From NCBI RefSeq assembly GCF_001654925.1, contig NZ_LXER01000035.1, forward strand, positions 62,001 through 126,000: 64,000 bases of DNA, written 5' to 3'. The DNA is from Buttiauxella brennerae ATCC 51605 (GTDB taxonomy: Bacteria > Pseudomonadota > Gammaproteobacteria > Enterobacterales > Enterobacteriaceae). Below are positions 54,094-62,907 of the stretch, piece after piece. How positions within the stretch are numbered: position 1 is the first letter of the stretch; each line of letters starts with the position of its first letter. A program made the translations under genes and the position numbers. The notes beneath the pieces are model-generated. The model saw nothing but the letters and a program-made list of their open reading frames with translations. It did no database searches and was not told the DNA's origin.

Positions 54094-54870
54094 ATGATGA
54101 ATCCATTAATTATCAAATTAGGCGGCGTACTGCTCGATAGCGAAGAAGCGCTCGAGCGCCTGTTTACGGCGCTGGTGAACTATCGCGAATCCCACCAACG
54201 CCCGCTTGTGATTGTGCACGGTGGCGGTTGCCTGGTGGACGAGTTGATGAAAAAACTCTCATTGCCAGTGACAAAGAAAAACGGCCTGCGTGTTACGCCT
54301 GCTGACCAGATTGACATCATTACTGGTGCGCTGGCTGGGACGGCGAATAAAACCTTGTTGGCGTGGGCGAAAAAGCATGGCATCAATGGTGTGGGTCTTT
54401 GCCTCGGTGATGGTGACAGTGTGACGGTCACCAAACTGGATGAAGAACTGGGCCATGTGGGGCTTGCAAAACCGGGTTCGGCTAAGCTGATTACCACGCT
54501 TTTAGATTCTGGTTTCCTGCCGATTGTCAGCTCTATTGGCGTCACTGCCGAAGGTGAGTTGATGAACGTGAATGCTGACCAGGCGGCGACCGCTTTGGCC
54601 GCAACGCTTGGTGCAGATTTGATTCTGCTGTCAGATGTCAGCGGCATTCTGGATGGCAAAGGGCAGCGTATTGCAGAAATGACGGCGGCGAAAGCTGAGC
54701 AGTTAATCGCTCAGGGCATTATTACCGACGGCATGATAGTGAAAGTTAACGCGGCGCTGGATGCAGCACGCACGCTGGGTCGCCCGGTGGATATCGCATC
54801 CTGGCGTCACGCGGAGCAGTTACCATCATTATTTAACGGTGTAGCTATTGGCACCCGGATCTTAGCTTAA
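54094..54870 (+). CDS. argB: N-acetylglutamate kinase
   Basis: ATP phosphorylation of N-acetylglutamate. 258 residues from the ATG at 54094 ('[18 protein letters not shown]'), the E. coli length; in-frame upstream TTG and ATG codons lack a good site. 'KLGG' (8-11) and '[14 protein letters not shown]' bind ATP and substrate, '[11 protein letters not shown]' is near 160. Second gene of argCBGH. Confidence 0.97.
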   Translation: MMNPLIIKLGGVLLDSEEALERLFTALVNYRESHQRPLVIVHGGGCLVDELMKKLSLPVTKKNGLRVTPADQIDIITGALAGTANKTLLAWAKKHGINGVGLCLGDGDSVTVTKLDEELGHVGLAKPGSAKLITTLLDSGFLPIVSSIGVTAEGELMNVNADQAATALAATLGADLILLSDVSGILDGKGQRIAEMTAAKAEQLIAQGIITDGMIVKVNAALDAARTLGRPVDIASWRHAEQLPSLFNGVAIGTRILA

Positions 54871-54900
54871 TTTTAAAATAAGTTTTTGAAGGATAAGACA

Positions 54901-56118
54901 ATGCAAAATCACGGCATCAAAAAAATCGTTCTCGCATACTCTGGCGGCCTTGATACTTCAGCCATCATTCCATGGCTGAAAGAAAACTACGGCGGCTGTG
55001 AAGTGGTCGCCTGTGTGGTGGATATCGGCCAGGACCGCGAAGACCTGAAAGGCGTTGAGCAAAAAGCACTGCGCTCCGGTGCAACTGAGTGCTACGTCGT
55101 CGATGCGCGTGAAGAGTTCATCAGTGATTACGTTTACCCGGTATTGCAGACCGGCGCACTGTACGAAGGCACCTATTTGCTGGGTACTTCTATGGCGCGT
55201 CCGCTTATCGCTAAAGCGCTGGTTGATGTGGCAAATAAAGTGGGCGCAGATGCGCTGTGCCACGGTGCGACCGGTAAAGGTAACGACCAGGTGCGTTTCG
55301 AATCAGCATGGGCGGCACTGGCACCACATCTGAAAGTGGTTGCGCCATGGCGTGAGTGGAACCTGCGTTCCCGTGAAGCACTGCTTGATTACCTGAAAGA
55401 GCGTGACATCCCAACTACCGCTTCTCTTGAGAAAATCTATAGCCGTGACGAAAACGCATGGCACATCTCTACCGAAGGCGGCGTGCTGGAAAGCCCGTGG
55501 AATGCACCGAACAAAGATTGCTGGGTCTGGACTGTTGATCCTAAAGAAGCACCAGATCAGGCTGAAGAAGTTACCGTTACGGTTAAGAAAGGCAAAGTCG
55601 TTGCCGTTAACGGCGAAGCGATGACGCCGTTCCAGTGCCTGGAAACGTTGAACAAGATTGGTTCTAAGCACGGCATCGGTCGTATTGATATCGTCGAAAA
55701 CCGTCTGGTAGGGATTAAATCCCGTGGCTGCTACGAAACTCCAGGGGGCACCATTATGATGGCTGCACTGCGTGGCGTTGAGCAGCTGGTTCTGGATCGC
55801 GATAGCTTCAAATGGCGTGAACAACTGGGCCTGGAAATGTCCTACGTAGTTTATGACGGCCGTTGGTTCGCACCACTGCGTAAATCTCTGCAGGCATCTG
55901 CGGAATCGCTGGCAGAAGAAGTGAACGGTGAAGTGATTATTGAGCTGTATAAAGGCCATGTCACTGCGAAGCAGAAAAAGTCTCCGAACAGCCTGTATAG
56001 CGAAGAGTTCGCAACGTTCGGCGAAGACGAAGTGTATGACCACAGCCACGCGGGCGGCTTTATCCGTCTGTTCTCTTTGTCATCACGTATTCGTGCTTTA
56101 AACGAACTTAAGAAGTAA
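54901..56118 (+). CDS. argG: Argininosuccinate synthase (short form)
   Basis: Condenses citrulline and aspartate using ATP. 405 residues from the ATG at 54901 (AAGGAT upstream). '[20 protein letters not shown]' holds the ATP pyrophosphatase loop, and '[14 protein letters not shown]' and '[15 protein letters not shown]' are typical of the ~400-residue form. E. coli argG encodes a 447-residue protein far from this cluster, so this is a different form or placement, here between argB and argH. Sequence is well conserved and codon use ordinary. Spacing to argB is 30 bases; a palindromic repeat separates it from argH. Confidence 0.95.
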   Translation: MQNHGIKKIVLAYSGGLDTSAIIPWLKENYGGCEVVACVVDIGQDREDLKGVEQKALRSGATECYVVDAREEFISDYVYPVLQTGALYEGTYLLGTSMARPLIAKALVDVANKVGADALCHGATGKGNDQVRFESAWAALAPHLKVVAPWREWNLRSREALLDYLKERDIPTTASLEKIYSRDENAWHISTEGGVLESPWNAPNKDCWVWTVDPKEAPDQAEEVTVTVKKGKVVAVNGEAMTPFQCLETLNKIGSKHGIGRIDIVENRLVGIKSRGCYETPGGTIMMAALRGVEQLVLDRDSFKWREQLGLEMSYVVYDGRWFAPLRKSLQASAESLAEEVNGEVIIELYKGHVTAKQKKSPNSLYSEEFATFGEDEVYDHSHAGGFIRLFSLSSRIRALNELKK

Positions 56119-56132
56119 TAGTTTAAATAATT

Positions 56133-56218
56133 ACCCTCACCCTAACCCTCTCCCTGAGGGAGAGGGGATTGTCCGGTTTTCTCCCTCTCCTTAGGGAGAG
56201 GGTCGGGGTGAGGGGATC
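56133..56218. repeat. Pair of GC-rich palindromes (BoxC-like), argG-argH spacer
   Basis: ACCCTCACCCTAACCCTCTC with CCTGAGGG hairpin, a short linker, then a second hairpin ending GGGTCGGGGTGAGGGGA; the two units also pair with each other. Related to 28983-29022. Lies inside the arg operon. Confidence 0.75.
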
Positions 56219-56245
56219 AAGATGAAAATTTAATGGAGCATCACT

Positions 56246-57619
56246 ATGGCACTTTGGGGTGGACGTTTTACTCAGGCAGCAGATCAGCGGTTCAAATCGT
56301 TCAATGATTCATTACGCTTTGACTACCGACTGGCTGAACAAGACATTGTGGGTTCTGTCGCCTGGTCCAAAGCGCTGGTTACCGTGGGTGTTCTGACTGT
56401 TGCTGAGCAGGTCGAACTTGAGCAGGCATTGAATTTCCTGCTGGAAGAAGTGCAGGCCAATCCGCAGGCGATCCTTGAGAGCGATGCGGAAGATATTCAC
56501 AGCTGGGTGGAAGGCAAACTCATCGACAAAGTCGGTGCGTTGGGTAAAAAACTCCACACTGGCCGTAGCCGTAATGACCAGGTCGCCACAGACCTTAAAC
56601 TGTGGTGCAAAATGCAAATCAGTGAATTGTTGGGTGCGACTCGCCAACTGCAACATGCGCTGGTTGAAACCGCTGAAAATAACCAGGATGCAGTGATGCC
56701 GGGTTACACGCACCTGCAACGTGCGCAGCCGGTGACTTTTGCTCACTGGTGCCTGGCTTATGTTGAAATGCTGGCGCGTGATGAAAGCCGTTTGCAAAGT
56801 ACCCTCGAGCGCCTCGACGTTAGCCCGCTGGGCAGCGGCGCACTGGCCGGTACAGCCTATGAAATCGACCGTGAACAACTGGCGGGTTGGTTAGGTTTTG
56901 CATCCGCAACGCGCAATAGCCTGGATAGCGTGTCCGATCGTGACCACGTGCTGGAACTGCTTTCTGATGCCTCTATCGGCATGGTTCACCTGTCGCGTTT
57001 CGCAGAAGACCTGATTTTCTTCAACACCGGTGAAGCCGGGTTTGTTGAGCTGTCTGACCGCGTGACCTCTGGCTCTTCCCTGATGCCACAAAAGAAAAAC
57101 CCGGATGCGCTGGAGCTTATCCGTGGCAAATGTGGCCGTGTGCAGGGTGCGCTGACAGGCATGATGATGACCCTGAAAGGGCTGCCGCTGGCGTATAACA
57201 AAGACATGCAGGAAGACAAAGAAGGCCTGTTCGACGCGCTCGATACCTGGATGGATTGTTTGCATATGTCCGTGCTGGTGCTGGATGGTATTCAGGTTAA
57301 ACGCCCGCGCTGCAAAGAAGCTGCCGAGCAGGGTTATGCCAACGCAACTGAGCTGGCTGATTACCTGGTAGCGAAAGGTGTACCTTTCCGTGAAGCGCAC
57401 CATATTGTGGGTGAAGCGGTAGTCGAAGCGATTCGCCAGGGCAAAGCGCTGGAAGCATTGCCGCTTGCTGATTTGCAGAAATTCAGTGCCACAATCGGTG
57501 ATGATGTTTATCCGATCCTCTCTTTGCAGTCTTGCCTGGATAAACGTGCAGCCAAAGGCGGCGTGTCTCCTCAGCAGGTAGCGCGAGCGATTGCGGACGC
57601 GAAGCAACGTCTGGTGTAG
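56246..57619 (+). CDS. argH: Argininosuccinate lyase
   Basis: Final step, giving arginine and fumarate. 457 residues as in E. coli. The fumarase-superfamily signature '[20 protein letters not shown]' near 280 holds the catalytic serine, and '[16 protein letters not shown]' near 157 the histidine. Last gene of argCBGH; expression may be uncoupled from argG by the repeat before it. GGAGCA lies upstream. Confidence 0.97.
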   Translation: MALWGGRFTQAADQRFKSFNDSLRFDYRLAEQDIVGSVAWSKALVTVGVLTVAEQVELEQALNFLLEEVQANPQAILESDAEDIHSWVEGKLIDKVGALGKKLHTGRSRNDQVATDLKLWCKMQISELLGATRQLQHALVETAENNQDAVMPGYTHLQRAQPVTFAHWCLAYVEMLARDESRLQSTLERLDVSPLGSGALAGTAYEIDREQLAGWLGFASATRNSLDSVSDRDHVLELLSDASIGMVHLSRFAEDLIFFNTGEAGFVELSDRVTSGSSLMPQKKNPDALELIRGKCGRVQGALTGMMMTLKGLPLAYNKDMQEDKEGLFDALDTWMDCLHMSVLVLDGIQVKRPRCKEAAEQGYANATELADYLVAKGVPFREAHHIVGEAVVEAIRQGKALEALPLADLQKFSATIGDDVYPILSLQSCLDKRAAKGGVSPQQVARAIADAKQRLV

Positions 57620-57639
57620 AAGCTTTGCCACATAAAATG

Positions 57640-57665
57640 AGCCTGGCCTTGTGTCGGGCTTTTTT
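57640..57665 (+). terminator. argH terminator
   Basis: AGCCTG-GCCTTGTGT-CGGGCT with one G-T pair, then TTTTTT, 20 bases after argH. Confidence 0.8.
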
Positions 57666-57678
57666 GTTTTTAGCGGAT

Positions 57679-57795
57679 AAAAAAAGAGCGGACATAATGT
57701 CCGCTAAATAACTCACGTTGGCTTCAGTTTTTCTTCGGAGATCAAGGGGTTTCCCCCTACGGCACAACCGGGTCATGGATGGTTTGTGCTGTTGA
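57679..57795 (-). ncRNA. oxyS: OxyS-like small RNA
   Basis: Peroxide-induced regulatory RNA, divergent from oxyR. Support: on the minus strand a central segment TGAAGCCAACGTGAG (about 57711-57726) matches the unpaired Hfq-binding linker of E. coli OxyS, followed by the hairpin AGCGGACAT-A-ATGTCCGCT (57687-57705) and a T-run. Upstream are a GGGG-GAAA-CCCC hairpin (57746-57757) and a 5' hairpin GCACAAACC/GGTTGTGC (57762-57789). A -10-like AATAAT is at about 57803-57808, so the 5' end is an estimate. The stem sequences differ from E. coli. Confidence 0.72.
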
Positions 57796-57888
57796 TGTCT
57801 ATTATTCATCATCAATGGTTGATAGGGATAATCGTTCGTTGCTATGATTTCTATCGCCATGGGCTATCATGGCGACGGAGGATAGAGA

Positions 57889-58815
57889 ATGAATATTCGT
57901 GATCTAGAATACCTGGTGGCGCTGGCTGAACATCGTCACTTTCGTCGGGCAGCGGATGCCTGCCATGTCAGTCAGCCAACGCTGAGCGGTCAGATTCGCA
58001 AACTTGAAGATGAACTCGGCGTGATGTTGCTTGAACGCACCAGCCGTAAAGTGTTGTTCACTCAGGCGGGTTTGTTGCTGGTGGACCAGGCTCGCACTGT
58101 GCTGCGAGAAGTTAAAGTCCTTAAAGAGATGGCGAGTCAGCAGGGCGAGGCAATGTCCGGGCCGCTGCACATCGGCTTGATTCCAACCGTTGGGCCTTAT
58201 TTGCTGCCGCAGATTATCCCGATGCTGCACAAAACTTTCCCCAAACTGGAAATGTACCTGCACGAGGCGCAGACCCATCATCTGTTAGCACAGCTTGATA
58301 GCGGGAAACTCGACTGTGCGATTCTCGCGCTGGTGAAAGAGAGCGAAGCCTTTATTGAAGTTCCGTTATTCGACGAGCCAATGAAGCTGGCGATTTACCA
58401 GGATCACCCATGGGCTGCGCGCGACCGCGTGCCGTTGTCAGATCTTGCCGGTGAAAAGCTGCTGATGTTGGAAGACGGGCACTGCCTGCGCGATCAGGCA
58501 TTAGGTTTCTGTTTTCAAGCGGGAGCGGAAGAAGACACGCATTTCCGTGCAACCAGCCTTGAAACGCTGCGTAACATGGTGGCAGCAGGCAGCGGGATTA
58601 CGTTGTTACCTGCGCTGGCTGTACCGAAAGAACGCGAGCGCGATGGTGTGGTCTATCTGCCATGTTATAAACCAGAACCGCGTCGTACTATCGGCCTGGT
58701 TTATCGTCCGGGTTCTCCACTGCGTGGTCGCTATGAGCAACTCGCTGAGGCCATCCGCACGCACATGGATGGCCATTTTGAGTCAGCGTCAGAACAAGCG
58801 GTTCAAGCCGTTTAA
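57889..58815 (+). CDS. oxyR: Hydrogen peroxide-sensing regulator OxyR
   Basis: LysR-family activator of katG, ahp, OxyS and other peroxide genes, also a repressor of itself. 308 residues. N-terminal winged helix-turn-helix '[20 protein letters not shown]' (about 19-38); redox cysteines C199 and C208 in '[19 protein letters not shown]'. GGAGG precedes the ATG. The spacer holds ATAG/CTAT half-sites (GATAGG at 57820, CTATCG at 57851 and 57864) where it would bind itself. The last 27 bases overlap sthA. Confidence 0.98.
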   Translation: MNIRDLEYLVALAEHRHFRRAADACHVSQPTLSGQIRKLEDELGVMLLERTSRKVLFTQAGLLLVDQARTVLREVKVLKEMASQQGEAMSGPLHIGLIPTVGPYLLPQIIPMLHKTFPKLEMYLHEAQTHHLLAQLDSGKLDCAILALVKESEAFIEVPLFDEPMKLAIYQDHPWAARDRVPLSDLAGEKLLMLEDGHCLRDQALGFCFQAGAEEDTHFRATSLETLRNMVAAGSGITLLPALAVPKERERDGVVYLPCYKPEPRRTIGLVYRPGSPLRGRYEQLAEAIRTHMDGHFESASEQAVQAV

Positions 58816-60189
58816 CGCCGCTACCCGATAGGCTTCCGCCATGGTCGGGTAGTTAAAGGTGGTGTTAACAAAGTACTCAATTGTGTTGCCGCCACCTTTC
58901 TGCTCCATAATTGCCTGGCCGATGTGAATAATTTCGGCTGCACGCTCACCAAAGCAGTGGATCCCTAAAATCTCTTTCGTCTCACGATGGAAGAGAATTT
59001 TTAGCGTGCCCACATTCATGCCAACGATTTGCGCGCGCGCAAGGTGCTTGAACTGCGCCCGGCCCACTTCGTACGGCACTTTCATCGACGTTAACTGCTG
59101 TTCAGTTTTCCCGACGGAGCTGATTTCCGGAATGGTATAAATACCGGTCGGAATATCTTCAATCAGATGTGCTGTTGCTTCGCCTTTAACCATCGCCTGG
59201 GCCGCAATTCGGCCCTGATCATAAGCAGCTGAAGCCAGGCTTGGGTAACCAATCACATCGCCGACGGCATAAATATGCGGCTGTGCAGTCTGGTACATGC
59301 TGTTGACCTTTAACAGGCCACGGCCGTCAGCTTCCAGCCCGACATTTTCCAGTGACAATGAATCGGTATTACCGGTGCGCCCGTTCGCATAAAGCAGGCA
59401 GTCAGCTTTCACTTTTTTGCCAGACTTTAACGACACAATCACGCCATCTTCCACACCTTCGATATTCTCGAACTCTTCGTTATGGCGAATAACGACACCG
59501 CTGTTCCAGAAGTGGTAAGAAAGCGAGTCGGACATCTCTTGATCAAGAAATGCCAGCAAGCGGTCGCGGGTGTTAATCAAATCAACCTTGACGTTCATGC
59601 CACGGAAAATCGACGCGTACTCGCAACCAATCACCCCCGCGCCATAAATAATGACGTGGCGTGGTTCGTGGTGCAGGTTAAGAATGGAATCACTGTCATA
59701 GACACGAGGATGGCTGAAATCCACTTCTGGCGGGCGATAAGGGCGCGAACCACAAGCAATAATGAATTTCTCGGCGGTGATCATCTCCACCGAACCATCG
59801 TGGCATTCCAGCGAAATAGTATGTTCGTCGACAAAGCGTGCATCGCCCTGCAACATCTCGCAGCGGTTGCGCTCATAGAAGCTTTGGCGCATGCGGGTTT
59901 GTTGGTTAATCACGCTGTCTGCGTGGTTAAGAATATCGGCGAAGGAAGAACGGAGAAGATGGGTATGGTCGCTGTATAACGGGTTTTGATTAAATTCGAT
60001 AATGCGGCTGACTGCGTGGCGCAGCGCCTTTGAGGGGATGGTTCCCCAGTGAGTGCAACCGCCACCCACGTTATGGTAGCGCTCAACAACCGCTACCCTT
60101 GCTCCAAGTTTCACCAGACCCATTGCAGCGCCTTCGCCGCCCGGGCCGGAACCAATTACTATTGCGTCATAATCGTAGGTGTGTGGCAT
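58789..60189 (-). CDS. sthA: Soluble pyridine nucleotide transhydrogenase
   Basis: FAD flavoprotein that re-oxidises NADPH with NAD+. 466 residues as in E. coli. '[17 protein letters not shown]' binds FAD. The sequence '[16 protein letters not shown]' keeps only one cysteine of the redox pair found in related disulfide reductases, which is normal for SthA. Ends 'LNGLNRLF'. Convergent with oxyR, sharing 27 coding bases, and divergent from fabR. Confidence 0.97.
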   Translation of the reverse strand: MPHTYDYDAIVIGSGPGGEGAAMGLVKLGARVAVVERYHNVGGGCTHWGTIPSKALRHAVSRIIEFNQNPLYSDHTHLLRSSFADILNHADSVINQQTRMRQSFYERNRCEMLQGDARFVDEHTISLECHDGSVEMITAEKFIIACGSRPYRPPEVDFSHPRVYDSDSILNLHHEPRHVIIYGAGVIGCEYASIFRGMNVKVDLINTRDRLLAFLDQEMSDSLSYHFWNSGVVIRHNEEFENIEGVEDGVIVSLKSGKKVKADCLLYANGRTGNTDSLSLENVGLEADGRGLLKVNSMYQTAQPHIYAVGDVIGYPSLASAAYDQGRIAAQAMVKGEATAHLIEDIPTGIYTIPEISSVGKTEQQLTSMKVPYEVGRAQFKHLARAQIVGMNVGTLKILFHRETKEILGIHCFGERAAEIIHIGQAIMEQKGGGNTIEYFVNTTFNYPTMAEAYRVAALNGLNRLF

Positions 60190-60382
60190 GGTAAGGCTTA
60201 CCTGTTCTTATACATAAAAGCAACACAATGGTAACATCAACAGCAGGATAACCCAATTATCCTTGTGCTTTTTGCGACGTTACGCGAGCAAGCTCGCGTA
60301 AACAATCATTCACAATCCTGTATAAATCCAGTTAAGTTATTCTCTGGTATAGTGCGAGTTCGACTTAAGGGATTCAGGCAAG

Positions 60383-61027
60383 ATGATGGGTGTAAGAGCG
60401 CAACAAAAAGAAAAGACCAGGCGTTCTCTGGTAGAAGCCGCGTTTAGTCAGTTAAGTGCTGAACGGAGTTTTGCCAGCCTGAGTTTGCGTGAGGTCGCCC
60501 GTGAGGCAGGTATAGCGCCAACATCGTTTTATCGCCACTTCCGTGATGTTGATGAACTGGGTCTGACAATGGTCGATGAAAGCGGCCTGATGCTGCGCCA
60601 GTTAATGCGCCAGGCTCGCCAGCGAATTGCCAAAGGCGGGAGCGTAATTCGTACTTCTGTCTCAACATTTATGGAATTTATCGGTAATAATCCCAACGCA
60701 TTTCGTTTGTTGTTACGTGAGCGTTCTGGAACGTCTGCCGCATTTCGTGCCGCTGTCGCCCGTGAAATTCAGCACTTCATTGCGGAACTTGCGGACTATC
60801 TGGAACTCGAAAATCGCATGCCGCGTAGTTTTACTGAAGCGCAGGCAGAAGCGATGGTTACGATTGTCTTTAGTGCTGGTGCCGAAGCGCTGGACGTTGA
60901 TGCCGATCAGCGTCGTCAGCTTGAAGAGCGCCTGGTGCTGCAATTACGCATGATCTCTAAAGGTGCGTATTACTGGTATCGCCGGGAGCAGGAAAAAGTG
61001 GCATTAGCTCAAATATCAGCAGAGTGA
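60383..61027 (+). CDS. fabR: TetR-family repressor FabR
   Basis: Represses fabA and fabB to set the unsaturated to saturated fatty acid ratio. 214 residues from ATG 60383 (or 213 from 60386). N-terminal helix-turn-helix '[20 protein letters not shown]' near 34-53 is unchanged from E. coli; the ligand domain follows and only the last ten residues vary. AGGCA lies just upstream. Probably co-transcribed with yijD, which starts 10 bases after. Confidence 0.96.
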   Translation: MMGVRAQQKEKTRRSLVEAAFSQLSAERSFASLSLREVAREAGIAPTSFYRHFRDVDELGLTMVDESGLMLRQLMRQARQRIAKGGSVIRTSVSTFMEFIGNNPNAFRLLLRERSGTSAAFRAAVAREIQHFIAELADYLELENRMPRSFTEAQAEAMVTIVFSAGAEALDVDADQRRQLEERLVLQLRMISKGAYYWYRREQEKVALAQISAE

Positions 61028-61037
61028 AGGAAGAGCA

Positions 61038-61394
61038 ATGAAACAGTTACAAGACAGAGGTACGCTCGTACTGGCGTTTATCGCAGGCCTTGCGATCAAC
61101 GGGACATTTGCCGCAGTGTTTAGCTCGGTCGTGCCGTTTTCCATTTTCCCGATTATTGCGCTGGTGCTGACGGTTTACTGTCTGCATCAACGTTATCTGA
61201 ACCGCACGATGCCCGTTGGCCTGCCTGGTATTGCTGCGGCGTGTTTTGTGCTGGGCGTGCTGCTCTATAGCGCGGTTGTGCGGGCTGAGTATCCGGCGAT
61301 TGGCTCTAACTTCTTGCCTGCGGTGCTTTCAGTCGCATTGTTGTTCTGGATTGGTTTTAAAGTTCGTACGCGTAAAGCGCAGGTAACTGAATAG
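61038..61394 (+). CDS. yijD: Inner-membrane protein YijD
   Basis: 118 residues, DUF1422 family (E. coli 119). Four hydrophobic helices are seen, at about 10-30, 33-48, 61-82 and 90-108, with '[13 protein letters not shown]' between. Function unknown; the fixed partnership with fabR suggests a membrane-lipid link, which is only inference. A shared terminator follows. Confidence 0.94.
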   Translation: MKQLQDRGTLVLAFIAGLAINGTFAAVFSSVVPFSIFPIIALVLTVYCLHQRYLNRTMPVGLPGIAAACFVLGVLLYSAVVRAEYPAIGSNFLPAVLSVALLFWIGFKVRTRKAQVTE

Positions 61395-61412
61395 TACTCT
61401 GAGCCAGAAACA

Positions 61413-61438
61413 AAAACGGACGCCGAGGCGTCCGTTTT
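61413..61438. terminator. Bidirectional terminator, yijD/trmA
   Basis: AAAACGGACGC-CGAG-GCGTCCGTTTT between convergent genes, directly adjoining the trmA stop. Confidence 0.93.
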
Positions 61439-61439
61439 G

Positions 61440-62540
61440 CTATTTGCGTGTCAGCCACACGCCACATTCCATATGGTGCGTGTAGGGGAACTGGTCGAAT
61501 AACGCCAGGCGCGACACGTTATGGGTTTCGCTCAGCGTTTCCAGGTTTTCGCACAGGGTTTGCGGGTTGCAAGAGATATAAAGGATGCGCGGATACGCCT
61601 GCACCATCTTCACGGTGTCTGCATCCAGGCCGCTGCGCGGTGGATCGACGAAAATGGTTTCGCACTGGTAGCTTTTCAGGTCGATACCTTTCAGGCGATT
61701 AAACTCGCGCACACCATTCATGGCCTGAGTAAAATCTTCAGCCGCCATTCGAATAATCTGTACGTTCTCAATTTCATTCGCTGCAATGTTGTACTGCGCC
61801 GCAGCAACAGACGGCTTGGCGATTTCAGTCGCCAGTACGCGATTAAAGTTGCGTGCCAGCGCCAGCGAGAAGTTACCGTTTCCACAGTACAGTTCCAGCA
61901 AATCGCCTTTGGAGCCTTGAGTCGCATCAAGCGCCCACTCCAGCATATGAACGTTCATCGCCGCATTTGGCTGAGTGAAGCTGTTCTCGACCTGGCGATA
62001 AATCATCTCTTTACCGGCAACGGTCAAACGCTCATCGATGAAATCCTGATCCAGCTCGATTTTGGTTTTGGTCGCACGGCCAATTAAATGAACGTTGAAA
62101 CCCTGAGCGCGCAGATTGTCGCGCAGCGCTTCAGCGTGCAGTTGCCACTCTTCGCCCAATTTCCGGTGGTAAAGCATCGAGACAACCGCCTGGTTGCTCA
62201 TCGTGGTCAGATAATCAATCTGGAAGAGCTTATGGCGCAGGGCGGGAATGTCACGCACGCCGTCAAGCATCGCTGGCATCAACGCATTGATGAGCGAGCT
62301 GGCTGCCGGGAAGGTGTTTACCCGAATGCGCTGCTTCGTCTCCTGGTCAAACATGATGTGGTACAGGTCGTCTTCATCGTGCCAGATGCGGAATTCAGCG
62401 CGCATCCGGTAATGGCTGACCGGTGAACGGAACACCTCCGGCGCAGGCGCTGCAAAAGGGGCCATCATGCTTTGCAAGCGGGCGACTTTTTCGGCCAGTT
62501 GCGCGTCGTAAAGTTCTATCGGGAGATGTTCTGGAGTCAT
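61440..62540 (-). CDS. trmA: tRNA/tmRNA (uracil-54-C5)-methyltransferase TrmA
   Basis: Makes ribothymidine 54 in tRNA. 366 residues as in E. coli. '[17 protein letters not shown]' binds SAM, '[10 protein letters not shown]' is motif IV, the nucleophilic cysteine is in '[11 protein letters not shown]' near 324 and the general-base glutamate in 'HHMECGVWL' near 358. Divergent from btuB. Confidence 0.98.
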   Translation of the reverse strand: MTPEHLPIELYDAQLAEKVARLQSMMAPFAAPAPEVFRSPVSHYRMRAEFRIWHDEDDLYHIMFDQETKQRIRVNTFPAASSLINALMPAMLDGVRDIPALRHKLFQIDYLTTMSNQAVVSMLYHRKLGEEWQLHAEALRDNLRAQGFNVHLIGRATKTKIELDQDFIDERLTVAGKEMIYRQVENSFTQPNAAMNVHMLEWALDATQGSKGDLLELYCGNGNFSLALARNFNRVLATEIAKPSVAAAQYNIAANEIENVQIIRMAAEDFTQAMNGVREFNRLKGIDLKSYQCETIFVDPPRSGLDADTVKMVQAYPRILYISCNPQTLCENLETLSETHNVSRLALFDQFPYTHHMECGVWLTRK

Positions 62541-62660
62541 AAGCGGCTACCTGTTAATAAAGTCAAACTACGCGGCGATTGTAGGGATTAGGCTCGTGAT
62601 GTCCAGCGCTGTTGCATTTTGATGCTTATAGACAAGCTTATTAACAAAATCGTAGCATAG

Positions 62661-62840
62661 CGTTTCCGGCCTTTTTACATGAGTTAAAAGGGAACCCAGT
62701 GCAATTCTGGGGCTGACGCGCAGCGGTAAGGAATAGTGGGATGAATGCCATGTGCAGACACTGCTTATATAAGTGGGAAGTCATCATCCAGTTATCAAAC
62801 ACATCCAAGCCCGAAGACCTGCCGGTATACGTCGCAATCT
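62661..62840 (+). promoter_or_regulatory. Cobalamin riboswitch (btuB leader)
   Basis: Contains the B12 box AAGCCCGAAGACCTGCC (62807-62823), GCTGACGCGCAGCGGTAAGG (62712-62731) and GGGAAGTCATCATC, all diagnostic of the AdoCbl-binding class. It lies in the 367-base trmA-btuB spacer. Binding blocks btuB translation; the stretch 62840-62907 including GCGGCATCC would form the expression platform. Bases 62541-62640 hold no further element I can support. Confidence 0.95.
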
Positions 62841-62907
62841 GCATAACTATCGCGTGCTATCGGTTATGTCTGCGGCATCCTTGATTTAAAAGCGGATGCT
62901 TATTTAA

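Noticed and set aside
55303-57631. Two long minus-strand frames opposite argG and argH
   Set aside because: Histidine- and phenylalanine-rich translations typical of reverse readings of coding DNA; the plus-strand genes are certain.
58970-60189. SthA as a broken dihydrolipoamide dehydrogenase because one redox cysteine is missing
   Set aside because: Loss of that cysteine is normal for soluble transhydrogenases and the length and remaining motifs fit SthA.
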